NCBI RefSeq assembly: GCF_002775205.1
Contig: NC_036447.1
Location: 10,032,501 to 10,096,500, forward strand
DNA length: 64,000 nt
Reading direction: 5' to 3'
Origin: Xiphophorus maculatus
Taxonomy: Eukaryota > Chordata > Actinopteri > Cyprinodontiformes > Poeciliidae
Both the position numbers and the translations under genes were made by a program. Numbering within the stretch: the first letter of the stretch is position 1; every line of letters begins with the position of its first letter. Shown one piece after another: positions 1 to 12,709 of the stretch. The notes under the pieces were generated by a model that was not told the DNA's origin, did not search any database, and saw only the letters and a program-made list of their open reading frames with translations.

Positions 1-662
1 GTCCCGACAGGGGACAGTGTCCCTCTGCTGAGGGGTCAGACCGCAAACGTTTCGGTAGCCTTTGAGAAACTTCAGGTCCACTTCTCCTTTTCTCCTTTTG
101 CATTGAATCTGGATGGAGGGAATGCTCTCAAATGAAAATAAATAAATACAAGTGCAGATTCTGGAAGAAAACGCTAGGAAACCTCACCTGCAGGCCCTGA
201 CTCATGCAGCCTCTGGCTTGCTTTCTTCAGCAAAGTGTTGAAAACTGTTGAAACTGGAAAAGCTGGATTTGACTTTTGAATTGCTTTCAGGCAGCTTTCC
301 AGATGTGAAGCAGGGAGCCGTTCCCTGCCGATGACAGGTTTGCCTGTCAGATGAGATCCTGGATGTTGGCCCTGCACGTCGTCACGCTGAGAGGGGGACA
401 TTGATTTTTGTTCAGTCTGATAAGACCCCCCATCTGAACGTCCTTTAATCTTCACGTGCTGCAAGAAAATCGGAGCTATTTTAAATCCTGTGCAGAGTGA
501 GCTCTTCCTCTCCTCGCTGTCAGCTGCTGAGAGCTTTTCCTGCGAGGTTTCACCGTCAGAGCAGCCGCCGTCTGATAACACGATAACTGCAGTTCGCGCA
601 TGGCGATGATGTCCATCTTTGTTTTGCTTGGTTTTATTGCGCTTCAGTTTGTTTCGCTTCAT
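1..662 (-). CDS. ATAD5-like clamp-unloader protein, N-terminal exons (partial)
   Basis: Two exons are visible: 188-662, with the ATG at 662, and 1-108, which runs off the left edge. The intron between them has a GTGAGG donor and a CAG acceptor, and the phases agree (1 nt + 2 nt). About 194 residues are present. The N-terminus is Lys/Arg/Asn-rich (MKRNKLKRNK), then acidic and Ser-rich. Two short blocks resemble human ATAD5 as I remember it, in the same order: KIAPIFL (human KVAPLFL) and SNPAFPVSTVFNTLLKK (human SNPEFSLKKYFPLLLKK). ATAD5 is a large nuclear AAA+ protein that unloads PCNA after replication; its AAA+ domain would lie to the left of this window. The protein starts much closer to these blocks than human ATAD5 does, so it may be the short fish paralogue (atad5b). 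The name is an inference from two motifs. The gene structure itself is well supported. Confidence 0.55.
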
Positions 663-3042
663 CTGAACATCATCAAACTTTCCGGTCTGCAGCTGTTTTG
701 TATTTGGCGCTCAGTTATGATTGGAGACACGACGCCGACGTCAAATTATGCGACGTAAATATCGGCATATGTTCATAGCGTAGCCGACTACTGTTAACAT
801 GGGCACTGCGACGTAGGAAATGACGCCTCTCGTCTCCCCAGATCCGTTCACTTTTGTTTAAAAGTGAAACCAAGACACTACCTAACATTGCTTACCTCTA
901 AGTAAATAAGTTATTTTAAATGGTATTAACGCTTTAACGTATTGAATTTGTAGGCATTACATTATTTTAACACCGGGGGAACGCTTTAAGCGTGACGCAG
1001 CCAGAGATCGTCTATTCAGAAAGACGCTTTCAGTCCCTTTGCAAAGCGTTTTTATTTAACCGAGACAATCATTGGGCAAGAAAAAGCAAATAATACATTG
1101 TTTTATTTAAATAGAAATCCATAATCCAATTTGCATTTATTTCCCGTCACTAAATACTTCTTGAACCACTTTTCCTGCAATTCTTTTGTAGTATGTTTAC
1201 CAGCTTTGAACTTCCATAACACAGAAATATTTGTCCATTGTTCATTACAGCTCGATCTTCAGTTTTTAGGTATCAGGTTTTAAATCTTTCAAGCCAAAGA
1301 TTTTCAGTATCATAGACATATTGTCATTGCTGTAAAACAAAGTAAGCATTTCTGCACTGTCACATTTTTTCCCCCTGTATATTTATATAAAAGATGTACA
1401 CATTGTTCCTCTTTTTATTTTATTTCCCCTGAAGTTGATCTATTTATTCTTAATTAATGGACACTGTGAGTACCTGTAAAACCGAAGTTCTCGTTTCTCA
1501 TTTTGGGGCTTGTTTAATTTTGAAAAAAAAAAGAGGAAAAAAATACAGGAAACAAATTAATCTGCTCAATTTTGCCAGCAAAACAGAAAGCAGTTATTTA
1601 AATTATTTGTGTACAAATTAACAACCAAATGCTTTTTGTAAAGAGATAAAATTGAAATCCAAGTAAAATTTATTGAGAAAGTGCTTTTCAGAGACATAAA
1701 GAACTACGCATGCAGATAATTAGAAAATTAAAAAGCCAATCAACAGAGTCTGAAACATGAAAGAAAAATAATTTGTCAAAACATCTCCAACAAGGACTGA
1801 GGCATGAAAACAAATCAATGAATGCTTTATTTGGTGATTGAGCAAAAGGAAGCACAAGCTTGACTAATTCTTTGATTGCAAGTTCAGTGGAGCATAGTCT
1901 CAACCTTAATGGACGTTTTGAACAAGATAATTTCAAAAAAGTCAGTCAACCAGTGGATTAGGGTGGACAGACTGTTTAATATATGGTTAAAGGATATTTG
2001 AAGGTAATTAGCATAGCGGTTAAAGAAAATATCAGAAAAAGACTAAATGACGCTAGTCGATGGAAAAACTGAATGAAAATAATAATAGGCCAAAAACTGA
2101 ACCTTGAGGAACTCCGCCATTTACATAGGTATTGTGGGAGGAATGGCACATTGTTTTTAATAAGAGACTGATGATTTAAACAAACTAAAGTAAACATGTC
2201 TACTACATAAAGACCAGGAAAAAATAAAACAACAACAAGGTATTTTACTTAATGGCACCAAGTATATATTTTATCTACAACAGAAAGAAAACATTGAAAC
2301 GAGTTAAAAGATCAATCACCTTTGACACCTTCCAGATGATACAACGGGTGTGAAAACAACAATAAAGAACACACTCTTTAATCCCTGAAGTTGAAATTAC
2401 ATTTTGCTATGAGGACAGTGGTGGATTTTCACCAGTTTCATCCGGCAGTTGATCACCTTGTAATGGTCACATTGAATTAACTGAAAGCCTAAATTTGTTT
2501 GATTTGTTTCCTCTGAAGAGTCTTTTGCCTCAACCTTAAATATTCCCAAAAGCAAAAATAATTTCAAGTTCATTTCTGGTTAACTCCATTATTATTAAAA
2601 GTAATGGAAACACTATTGGCCTGACAATAAAAATATCATCAGACCAATAGGGTGAAAAAAAATTTAAAGTATGTGTTTCAACTTTATTTAATCTACATTT
2701 TGATCTTTAAAACTATACTTTGACTGCCCTTGATGCAGAGCAAGACACACAATCGAATTATTCCTTTGAGAACCATGGTACTCACTCATGGTTTTTTTAC
2801 TTGCTCATAAGGCAGAAGTTGTCATCACAGATTCTAGTTGAGTAAATGAAAATCATGTCAAAACAGGTTAAATACTTACGTGTATTTAATGCAATAGTTA
2901 ATCACAAGTAAAACAGCTTGAGGTTTTACTTCTGAGACCCACAGCAAGGGTAAACAGAGCTGGATTAATGCACAATTCACAACCTTGAATCGCAAAAATT
3001 GACAAAATTTGAAAGATGAAAGTTTGTTCTATAGTGTGTTCA
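663..3042. other. Intergenic region, ATAD5-like 5' side to serhl 3' side
   Basis: No coding exon was recognised. The first 200 bases next to the ATAD5-like start are comparatively GC- and CpG-rich, including GACGTC-type sites near 735-760, which suits its promoter. The rest is AT-rich. A TTTATT at 2683-2688 is a possible minus-strand poly(A) signal for serhl. The short open frames here (for example near 1690-2200) have no protein-like composition. Confidence 0.4.
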
Positions 3043-6000
3043 CTATAACTTAGGAGGATGAACATTGTCTGAGCCTGTTGATGCTGAGAGTGCTTTGTTC
3101 TGCAGGAACTCTGACACAAGTGGTGCGACCACTTCAGGGTTATTCAGGTGGACGTGATGATTGCCTGGAACCTGCACCACCGTGTTCTGAAACACAGAAA
3201 CGTGCATGAAAAAAAAAAAATAAAACTTGAATTGGCTGTCTTCTCACCAGTGTGTAGGAGAAAAGGTTGATGTTAACGTGGCACCGAAAGTTTATAGATC
3301 ATGTCTTTTGAATTTAGCACCTGCAATGGGGGATGCTGATAAATGCAACTAGTTTAGACTAGCGAAAGCAAAAATAAGTTATGTTTTTGTGATTCTAAAA
3401 TAAATTCAACACCGCAATAACTATTCTATTTTAGGCTTAAAGCACAAATTTCTTGTGTTTTCGCTTCTTTATTACACTTTATGCTTTAGATCATCAAGAA
3501 AGAGTAAATACAAAATACAATTTACAACCAATGATTTTATTAAGGGGGAAAGCTACCATATCAAACTGGCACTGTCTGAAAAAGTAACCATCTTCTAAGT
3601 ATAACTTGTTATACTATTGGTGGCAACAATACCTATCAAGCCTTTATGATAACTGGGAATGAGACTTTTGCAACACTGTTGAGAAATGTGCCCCACTCTT
3701 CCTTACAGAATTATTTTAAATCAGTCACACTGGGGGGTTTTTAAATGTTGAGGTCATCCCACACCCATTAATGTCAGTGTTCAATGGCTCATCAAAAACA
3801 GTACTGTAAAACTTAAAAATCATGTGAAATATTATCCTTAAAATTAGTCAAAAAGAAGTGTTTAGTTCTGTTTTAAATGTTCTGAAATCAGTGTTGATCT
3901 CTATCAACTCCTGCTGAAAAGTGAACAGCAAACAGCCCTGTGTTGACATGTATTGATGAAGAACAGTGGACCTTTTGAACTTGGATATTGGTTGACACAA
4001 CTCTCTTCACAAAAGCAGTCAGGAGGAATTAACTCACATGTCGGTCCCTGAAGGCCTGAAGAAGAGCTGATGTGTATTTCTTCTGATCAGACTCGACAAA
4101 CATTTTCTCAAAGCCACTTTCTGCTCTGTTAAAACAAACGTAAGCACACGTATTCAGTGTGATGAAATCCAAGTGGAATCGGAAAAAAATAAAAAAAGTG
4201 AAGCGGAAGAAGATCTTTACAGAACAAGAAGGACAGGGGCTTCTATGCTTGACTGCAGCTCCAGACTCTGCTCCAGACTGATCCGTACTACGTTTCTCTA
4301 AAAACACAAAAGAAACGTTCACAAGCCGCATCGCGTGACTACACGGAGTCAAACGGCGCAACAGTCGCCTACCAAGTTGATCCGAAAGTCTCTGGAGAAC
4401 AGAACTCCTGCAACAGAGAATTATCAGTCGCGCTTGCAAATCCTTTATGAGGACAAAATACAGTAGATCAGACGTCAGAAGGTTATTCATGTACCTCCTT
4501 CAACTTTAACTAGACCTCGCTCTAGGAGGATCTTTGCAGACTGCTCAGTCAAACTTGGGTTTCCAGCCAAAAGCCTAAATGTTGAACACACAGTACGAAA
4601 CCGAACGAGTGTGACATATAATAAGTCTTGAAAACAGCAGATATAAGAAGATGTGGTACCTCTCAACGGCTTTTTCGTAAGTGTAAACTCTCATCTTCTT
4701 TTCTTCCATCTTCTTTTCAAACTGTATCATCTCATCCAGCCCCTGTCGTAATATTCTGGGCATTTCTTTCTGCAAATAAATTGACATCCAGTGATGTCAG
4801 AAAGTATTTTAAATAATCCATTTTTCATATTATTCATTTCTCTGGGCTCTTGCCTCCAGCATTCCAGAATAGGATAAAAGTATGCAACAAATGGATCATT
4901 TTGAATCCAACAGGTTAATATATCATCATTCAAAGAGATAACATTCAACAATATTTCCTACTTTTTTTTTTCATTGAATGCAAAGATCTTTAATGACATT
5001 CTGACATAAGAATTTAACTGAGAAAAGCGCTGTAGTGTTGGTAAAAATACCGGATCTGTCGGTAAGAATCCGTAGGAATCCAGCAGCACCAAGGCATCCA
5101 CCATCTCTGGATAGAGAGCGCTGAACTGTGGAAAACACCACATTGTATCATTTATACAAACAAAAACTCTGTGTTTTATTTCAACAAATACCAGTATTGC
5201 AGAATTGTGAATTGAAAGTAAAATTATAAGTGCTTTTCAACATTTGAAACACCTGAAAATTTGACATGAATTTCCTTTAATAGGGGCTCTACAAATTAAG
5301 AACTATTTTTGCTGTAGTTTTATCTCTTAGGTTAAATCTCTATCATTTTTGCACATCTACAAGCTGACATTTTTCACAATTTTTCTTTGCAAAACATTTT
5401 TGCTGTTTTAAACCCTCCGGTTCTGGCTCTGGTTTTGTGTTTACTGTCCTGGAAGCAACAGCTAAAGCTAAAGCTCAGTCTCAACTGTTTTGTACCATGT
5501 CAATAGTTATTAACCTGCATTTAGCTCCATTCTCTTCTCATAAAGTCTGGCCAGATTTCCTGTCCTTACTGAATCAAAGGCTTTGTCAGAGCATGATGCT
5601 GCCACCACCGTGTTTCACAATTTATGTGAATTATATGTTTGTTTCCTTTTGTAAGGAGGCTCACTCACCATTCCACCTACGTTACCACCTGAAGCAAAAA
5701 CAGGAATATTATTAAAATACAAGAATACTTTACGGCTCTACTGTAGTTCTTTTCTGTATGTTTACTCACCCATGCTGTGGCCAATGATGGAGAATTTGCT
5801 CCACTGTAGAGCTGTGGGTGTAATTTTCCACATCATCAACTCCATTTTGAACCATAAAACGAGTCTTAAACTCCTGGTCTCAAGTAATACACCACTGCTT
5901 TCAGGTAAACTGGAAATACATGCTGCTAGCTAGTATAATGAAATTTGATTTGATTTAATTGCCAAAATGGGAGTTTGCCAGTTCTGGTCATCACGTACCA

Positions 6001-7105
6001 TCAACAACTCTGCGCATGTCCATCACGTAAGAGGGGAAGGCATTCAGAACTCCAGGAGGACGGTGGGATGAGCAGCCGTGACCTGCCAGGTCGATTGCAA
6101 CATATCTGAAGTCTGAAAAAAGAATGAAGAATGAGGAGAACCTGTCCTCCTTTAAGAGTTACGGCCACAATTATTGGCACCACTGGTAAAGACTTTTAAG
6201 CAGCGTTGAAAAGCATTTGTTTGTCATCTAAATACACAATTTAACACTGAAAAAAGAATTAATTTAAACAAATTTAGTCAGTGGGAAAAACGTCCAGGGG
6301 AAAAAAAATCATCAGTGCTGTATTTAAAGTGTTGGATGCTTTTGATTTTTAGATTTAATAGTTTTTGTTGCCTTGGGTAATATATATGATGTGACACCAA
6401 GGTCATTCAAAAAGGCTCTTCTAAATCAGAAAGACAAGAGGTCATGCCATTTAAAAAATGAGTCAGGAAGTAGCTGCAACAAAAAAGCTGCTCAACAATA
6501 ATCTTGCACTTGTAACCCCAAAAAATGTACAATTTGAAAATGGGAAACAACTGAAACTGTGACAAACTAGGCTGGATGAGAACTCGAGTTTTTCTTGGTG
6601 GTATATAAAACTCTTCGAAGCTCACTGTTAGCATCTCGGTGTGACAGTATCCATAGAAACCATACACATGGAGTTAACTGAATGCTGATGGCACTTTAAT
6701 TTGAACTGAGTGCTTTGGTCACATGAGATTAAGGTTGGTAGGTTTGCTGTGGAACAAATGATAACTATGTGGAAAAGCAACACATGTCCACTGTTATATA
6801 AAATTGAGAGCTACTATTACTTTTATAGACCCCATGTTACAATAAGGGCTGGGGTTTGATTAAACATTCAGTGTAATTAGAAAACATGTTTCACATTTAA
6901 TGCAAAAACAAAACAAAAAAACCTCACCTTTAGGTAGAAGAGGGAGCAGCGTGTTGAACGTCCCACAGTTGTCTGCCCAGCCATGCAGGCACAGAACTGG
7001 GCGACCGTGATCAGGACCCCAGATTTTACCTCTGATCTCCCCCCATGGGACTGGTACACAGAGCTCTGTAACTGGACATGCAGTGATGAGGTGATCCGAT
7101 ACATA
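3043..7105 (-). CDS. serhl: Serine hydrolase-like protein (alpha/beta hydrolase fold)
   Basis: Eleven exons with consistent phases encode 320 residues: 6928-7105, 5999-6112, 5770-5811, 5671-5690, 5051-5125, 4660-4769, 4495-4574, 4373-4407, 4221-4297, 4038-4125 and 3043-3186 (stop TAG). Numbering from the exon starting at 7105, the oxyanion-hole segment LCLHGW is at about 38-43. The nucleophile elbow GHSMGG has Ser110, and the probable catalytic His lies in GNHHVH at about 283. Human SERHL2 is about 314 residues and aligns throughout (PWGxI, CLHGW, GHSxGG, VxGGM, PEMVD, LLD, GNHxVH). SERHL proteins are thought to be peroxisomal or perinuclear hydrolases of unknown substrate. The exon at 5671-5690 is only 20 nt and completes the nucleophile elbow. 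The initiator codon is not in these exons: the first begins in phase 0 with no in-frame ATG, so a short upstream exon is missing. The gene points away from mb. Confidence 0.9.
3570..3790. mobile_element. Tc1/mariner-like fragment in serhl intron
   Basis: The text around 3610-3770 (a run about an unstable timing of GGCAACAATACC... and GTGCCCCACTCTTCC...) matches the reverse side of the transposase region of a common fish Tc1-like element. No terminal repeats were found, so it is a decayed internal piece. Limits are approximate. Confidence 0.4.
5530..5660. mobile_element. Tc1-like transposase remnant in serhl intron
   Basis: The stretch CATGATGCTGCCACCACCGT (near 5590) is the reverse complement of the GGTGGCAGCATCATG block of fish Tc1-like transposases. 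Flanking words such as AAAGTCTGGCCAGATTTCC agree. It is short and ends about 10 bases from the 20-nt serhl exon. Confidence 0.5.
6150..6660. mobile_element. Tc1-like element remnant in serhl intron
   Basis: GGCCACAATTATTGGCACCA at about 6161 resembles the end of a frequent fish Tc1 family. The right side carries a matching-style GTGACAGTATCC near 6640. No intact frame remains. Limits are approximate. Confidence 0.4.
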
Positions 7106-8013
7106 CTGTTAATAATTATGATGAGTGACGTGGTCTCTCAAGATAATTTTAGCCCATCAAAGAAAGACCTAAATAATTTTTTATACACTGAAAGTTTTTA
7201 AGCAGGTGGTTTCCAAACATTTCCTAATGAGCAGTACCAACATGTCAAGAAATTTAAAAACAAGAGCACAACAAAAGTTGTACATACATTATTATCCATT
7301 TAACCCGAAGGTTTGAAGTAAAATTTTCCAAGTTTCAAGATGGGAAGCCCCAGTTATTCAAGATGGGACAGACAGAGTTTTGAATAGAGTTGTAAATTTC
7401 TTGAGTAGGGCACAATCGTCCCTCAGTCTCCTGCTGTATGTTTGTTGTTGAAGAGATCTGAAATACTGAATGTATCCAAATAGATACCTTTTGGTTTAGT
7501 TACGTCATGCAGGTTTATTTTAAAACATCAGAAATCAGCTCTACCCCCAAACTCAAAAGAATGAACCGATGCTAGGATTTTCGTCTTATCATAGTCATTC
7601 ATATCATGAATCAGATTTCAGACCTGTAAGCTGCAGACCAGGATAACAGAAGAAAAACTGAGGAGCTGACCTCATCTGAATTGGTGGTAGACCCCTGTGC
7701 ATATGCACCATTTCGTGGAAACATCATAAGAGTGAAATCATGTTAATGTTACTGCTCATGTTCAGGAATGTTTGCCACCACTACAGATCTTATATCTCTG
7801 TTTGACTAAAGTCACACAGGCAGCTTTTGTTTTAGTTAGGAAGAGATTTGTTTTCACATAATTAGCAAAAGGAAAAAAGTAGCAGATTTGAATTTCTGCT
7901 CCAAATTCAAGCTGGGTAAATAAGTTCAAACTCATTTTTTTGTTACAAAAGCTTTATGTGGCTCTGTCGATCAACTACTATCAAACTATCAGACATGATA
8001 TAGCAATAGCTAC

Positions 8014-8071
8014 CTGCTTGCTTCATTGTACCGGACGTTACGTGTCTGACACCTTTTAAAGCCTGTATCAT
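8014..8071 (-). other. Candidate first exon of serhl (frame does not fit)
   Basis: On the minus strand an ATG at 8071 opens 19 codons (MIQALKGVRH...) and ends in a good donor, CAG|GTAGCT. It lies 0.9 kb upstream of the first firm serhl exon. It ends in phase 1, while the next exon needs phase 0, so a direct join would shift the frame. Either an exon is missing between them, or this is not the coding start. Confidence 0.2.
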
Positions 8072-8549
8072 CTCGGACAATTCCCCAAGTTAAAAAAAAT
8101 CTATTAATTCAAAGTCAAATAAAATAAGAAAAACTTGCTGTCAACTTTGAACCAAATATTTAAATTCTTTCTGAGCCTCGCCGATGTCTTCCGGTTGCTG
8201 CATACCAGTTAGTTCAGTGGACGCTGCTATTGGATAAACTGGGATCCGACTGAGAAGTTTGATCCAATCAGCGTTCAGTCGGGGGGGAGCGTACTTTTCA
8301 CCCAGTGCAGTGTTAAACATTAACCAGCAGAGGGCAGGTTTGTCACTTGATAACAACCACTGACATTCTGATGCCTACTTATTTCTTCCTCCCCCCCTTT
8401 TTGTCACTCTGAGCTGTTTTGGATCATCAGGCAAATTTTGGATTCAGACAAAAATTACAAATGCAATTTTTCCTTTTTATATTGATCTTCTAATTTTATT
8501 ATTGTTATTATTTTATTTTTATTCTTATTTCTATTTATTCATTTTTGCA

Positions 8550-8622
8550 TCATTGTACCGAAGCAGTTTTCTAGCCTGAGAACTTGTGGCAACAGCAATA
8601 AAGTGATTCTGATTCTGATTAA
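8550..8622 (+). mobile_element. 3' tail of an L2/CR1-type LINE or its SINE
   Basis: A short segment ends in GCAATAAAGTGATTCTGATTCTGATT, seen here as AATAAAG followed by repeats of ATTCTG. This is the usual 3' end of a teleost LINE/SINE family. Nothing of the LINE body is visible upstream. Confidence 0.5.
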
Positions 8623-8629
8623 ATAATTA

Positions 8630-10075
8630 TTATATTTAATGTTATGACATTTGGTCAAGTACTGTACATTTGTTTATCATGGAAATAAGTTACATTAATA
8701 AGCTGATAGTTGAGCTTATAGTTTGCAAATTGTGTGACTAAATGCATGTTAAGAAACTGTGGTCGGTATTTAAACATGTACCTACATTTTGTTTGCATGT
8801 AGACCGGTTTTGCACCATGTATGGATGTGAAACCCTTACATATGCAGATCTTCTTGAAATTTTAGGTCCAACAGCAGTGAACTGATGAATCTACAAATGA
8901 AATAATAAAAATGCCATCATGGAATGCTTTATCTAAGAGGAAACAAACTCTTGAAACTGAAGTGAAATTGTCGGAGCATTCCTTTGTCACACATGGGACA
9001 CAAACAGTAGGTCAGATGATTTGTAGATGAAATGAAGTCCACTTATTTTTTTGTTTATGAGGGTTGTTTTACATCATTCTGACTTATTTTACATGCATGG
9101 TAAATGATCCGGAGAAATTTGGGTTGTAGAGAAAACATTGCAGCTGGTTTATACATAACATCTAAGCTGCAGGTGTAAGCATGAATATAATAATAATCAA
9201 CTGCATTATTGTTGGCTTGGACAAGTCTTAAAAAAATACCCCACTTTTTTATTTCTCTTCTTGAATGAAAATGTTTAATCAAGATTGTGTGGGTCAGTGT
9301 ATGACTTTAAAGCTTTATTGTCTAGGGAATCACAGGTTGTTGTGACAGAAAACTGTCTCCGAAGGTCAGTTTGGGACCACAATAGACCTTCTTTGCTTGA
9401 GCTGCACATCCTTTTAAGATGATGTCCTTTGTATACTTACTGGCTCTATTTCTTCAAAGCCAAAACAGGAGGGTATTTTTTTTCTAACATCCAATCTGGC
9501 TGAAATCCGAGAGCAGAATAAAGGAGGGAAGTATCCCCTGAGCAACGCTCGGCAGGGAGCATCTATGGAAACAATAACTCACAAGTCTAATTGTGCAGAT
9601 TTTAGAATCCTGGAAATCAACAAATAGGATGAAGCACAGTCTTTAATGTTAGTGCTGAGATGAAAAAAAATAGCTCAAGTGGAGGCTATTACTAGCTAAA
9701 ATTAAAAAATAACAGCATAGCTGTTGGTTTGATTTAATTAAAGAACATGACTGTTCTTTAACAGTCATGTGAGTTGTGGCTTTTACTATGTTGAAGAATT
9801 AATCTGGGAAAGATGTTGTCTATGAATTTTTACACATGAAACTTTATGCAATCACATGCATTTATTCCTAAATTGTTGTGTTGGGATCTGGTCCCTAACT
9901 TTGATCATAGAAAATATACTGAAAGAATTAGAAAAGCTTGCTTTTAGCTATATAGTAACCAATTTTCTTTTTTTTGTGTGCATGTTTGTTCACATTTCAC
10001 TCTGTAAAAAGCGTTTCTGTCTCCCATACTTTTGCTGTTTTCTTTATTTCCCTATGTAGATGACATTTCTGTTAA
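8630..10075. other. Intergenic region upstream of myoglobin
   Basis: AT-rich sequence with no convincing exon on either strand. An imperfect hairpin (ACATGACTGTT / AACAGTCATGT) lies at about 9747-9771. I see no other structure. Confidence 0.4.
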
Positions 10076-10077
10076 AA

Positions 10078-10350
10078 TTTTAGAACATGCCATTTAGAAG
10101 ACGCAACAGACATGTGGAAGAAGGTGCTCTGGCCTGAAACGTCCAAACCGAACTTTGGTCTTCTTGTAAAACAATATGTTTGACAGAAAACCTTTGGTAA
10201 AACATAGTGGTGGCAGCATCATGGTCTGGAGTTGTTTTCTTCAGCAAGGACAAGAAGCTGGTCAGAGTTTCTGAGAAAATGGATAGAGCCTCCAACAAGA
10301 AAACACTATGGAGGCTGTAAAAGACTTGCGATTGAGGACGACGACACTAA
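10078..10350 (+). mobile_element. Tc1-like transposase remnant next to the mb promoter
   Basis: Plus-strand blocks CATGTGGAAGAAGGTGCTCTGG (near 10111) and GTGGTGGCAGCATCATGGTC (near 10208) are the conserved late-transposase segments of fish Tc1-like elements. It is broken by many changes. It ends about 170 bases upstream of the myoglobin TATA box, so it forms the distal boundary of the local promoter. Confidence 0.65.
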
Positions 10351-10522
10351 ACTTCCAAGTAGAGCTACAGTAAAAGAGTTTGCATTGAAAGGTGGCTAAG
10401 CTGATGTTTGTTGGGCATCAGAGGTTGGTGGTGGTGAGAGTGTTTTTAAGAGACGTGCAGGAAGAGCAGTAGACTGAGAGGAGTGCTGGAAAAAAATTGG
10501 GTGGCAGGACAGAGGGAGGGAG

Positions 10523-10530
10523 TATAAAAG
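10523..10530 (+). promoter_or_regulatory. mb: TATA box of myoglobin
   Basis: TATAAAAG in a purine-rich context. About 30 bases downstream a short exon ends in GCAG|GTCAGT at 10604/10605. A CAG acceptor at 11280-11282 then leads into the coding exon. This is a coherent core promoter for a strongly expressed gene. Confidence 0.75.
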
Positions 10531-10552
10531 GACAGTTTGAGAGGGGGGGAGT

Positions 10553-10604
10553 CAGGCCAAGGAGAAACTTGAATAACCACACAGGATCATTTTTGAGCTT
10601 GCAG
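10553..10604 (+). other. mb: Probable noncoding first exon of mb
   Basis: It starts about 25-30 bases after the TATA box and ends at the donor CTTGCAG|GTCAGTAA. The 5' limit is inferred. It would be spliced to 11283, where TTTCTTGTCAG precedes 19 bases of leader and the ATG. Confidence 0.5.
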
Positions 10605-11241
10605 GTCAGTAAATACCTTTACTATTGATTTTGCATCAGAATCTCTGGCAAAAACTGGAACATTTAAATTAATGTCAAAGGTTTAATGTAATTTAAATCT
10701 AAATCAATAGACTGAGGAACAGTTTCTTTGCAAAAACTGTTAAAATATTTAACTGAGATAATTGGTCCTGGTTTATAACAGATATGTTCAAAATGCATAG
10801 AAATTCTTCCACAAAAAGATATCTTTAGATCATTTTTCACAAAGAGTTGACGAGCACAAGCAAATCTTGGAGAACTATTGCCTTTAAAGAGAAAAATATC
10901 AATAGTTAAAAGAGAAATGCATGCATGCATTTTACAGCTATAATAATCTTTGATGATATAAGATGCATCTACTGTGTATCTAATATCAATTTATACAAAA
11001 CTGCACTGAGGCTATATTACACAGTCACTAAGGGCAAATGAGGTAATAGATTCAACACATTCTGGCAATGAGATGCCCTTGAACTGAGTGGGGTTTGGCC
11101 CGAGGCCACCAAACCAAACAGGAGAAATGCAATGCCACACAACAAGATAACACTGTTTGGGAACTTTTACAATCCTCCTAAAACTGGATTTTTTTCTGCT
11201 ACTTCTCCTTTTTGGAAAGAAGAGCCTTAATCCCTAACTAA

Positions 11242-12458
<1,217 letters not shown>

Positions 12459-12700
12459 ACAATCTGGTCACACAAGACCGTCTTGGATTTCAGCAATCAG
12501 AAAATCTTCCACTTGCAAACACTTTCACATCTTGACATTCAATGAGTAATAAGACTGCTGATTAATTATACTAACCTTATCCTTAAAAAAATCTTATTAA
12601 GCTCAAGAGACTTGCTTTCATTGTAACTAACTGCTTGTTCGCTTAATGCACATCTAAATTCTTGAAAACGGTTTTAATGTACTGTAAATCCCATTTTACC

Positions 12701-12706
12701 AATAAA
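12701..12706 (+). terminator. mb: Poly(A) signal of mb
   Basis: AATAAA, 243 bases after the myoglobin stop codon, with a GT/T-rich stretch shortly after (from 12711). Confidence 0.7.
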
Positions 12707-12709
12707 GAC

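Noticed and set aside
4628-4816. Plus-strand open frame across serhl exon 6
   Set aside because: It is the reverse-strand shadow of the serhl exon at 4660-4769.
8141-8356. 71-codon minus-strand frame upstream of serhl
   Set aside because: No donor joins it in frame to the serhl exons, and its sequence does not resemble a SERHL N-terminus.
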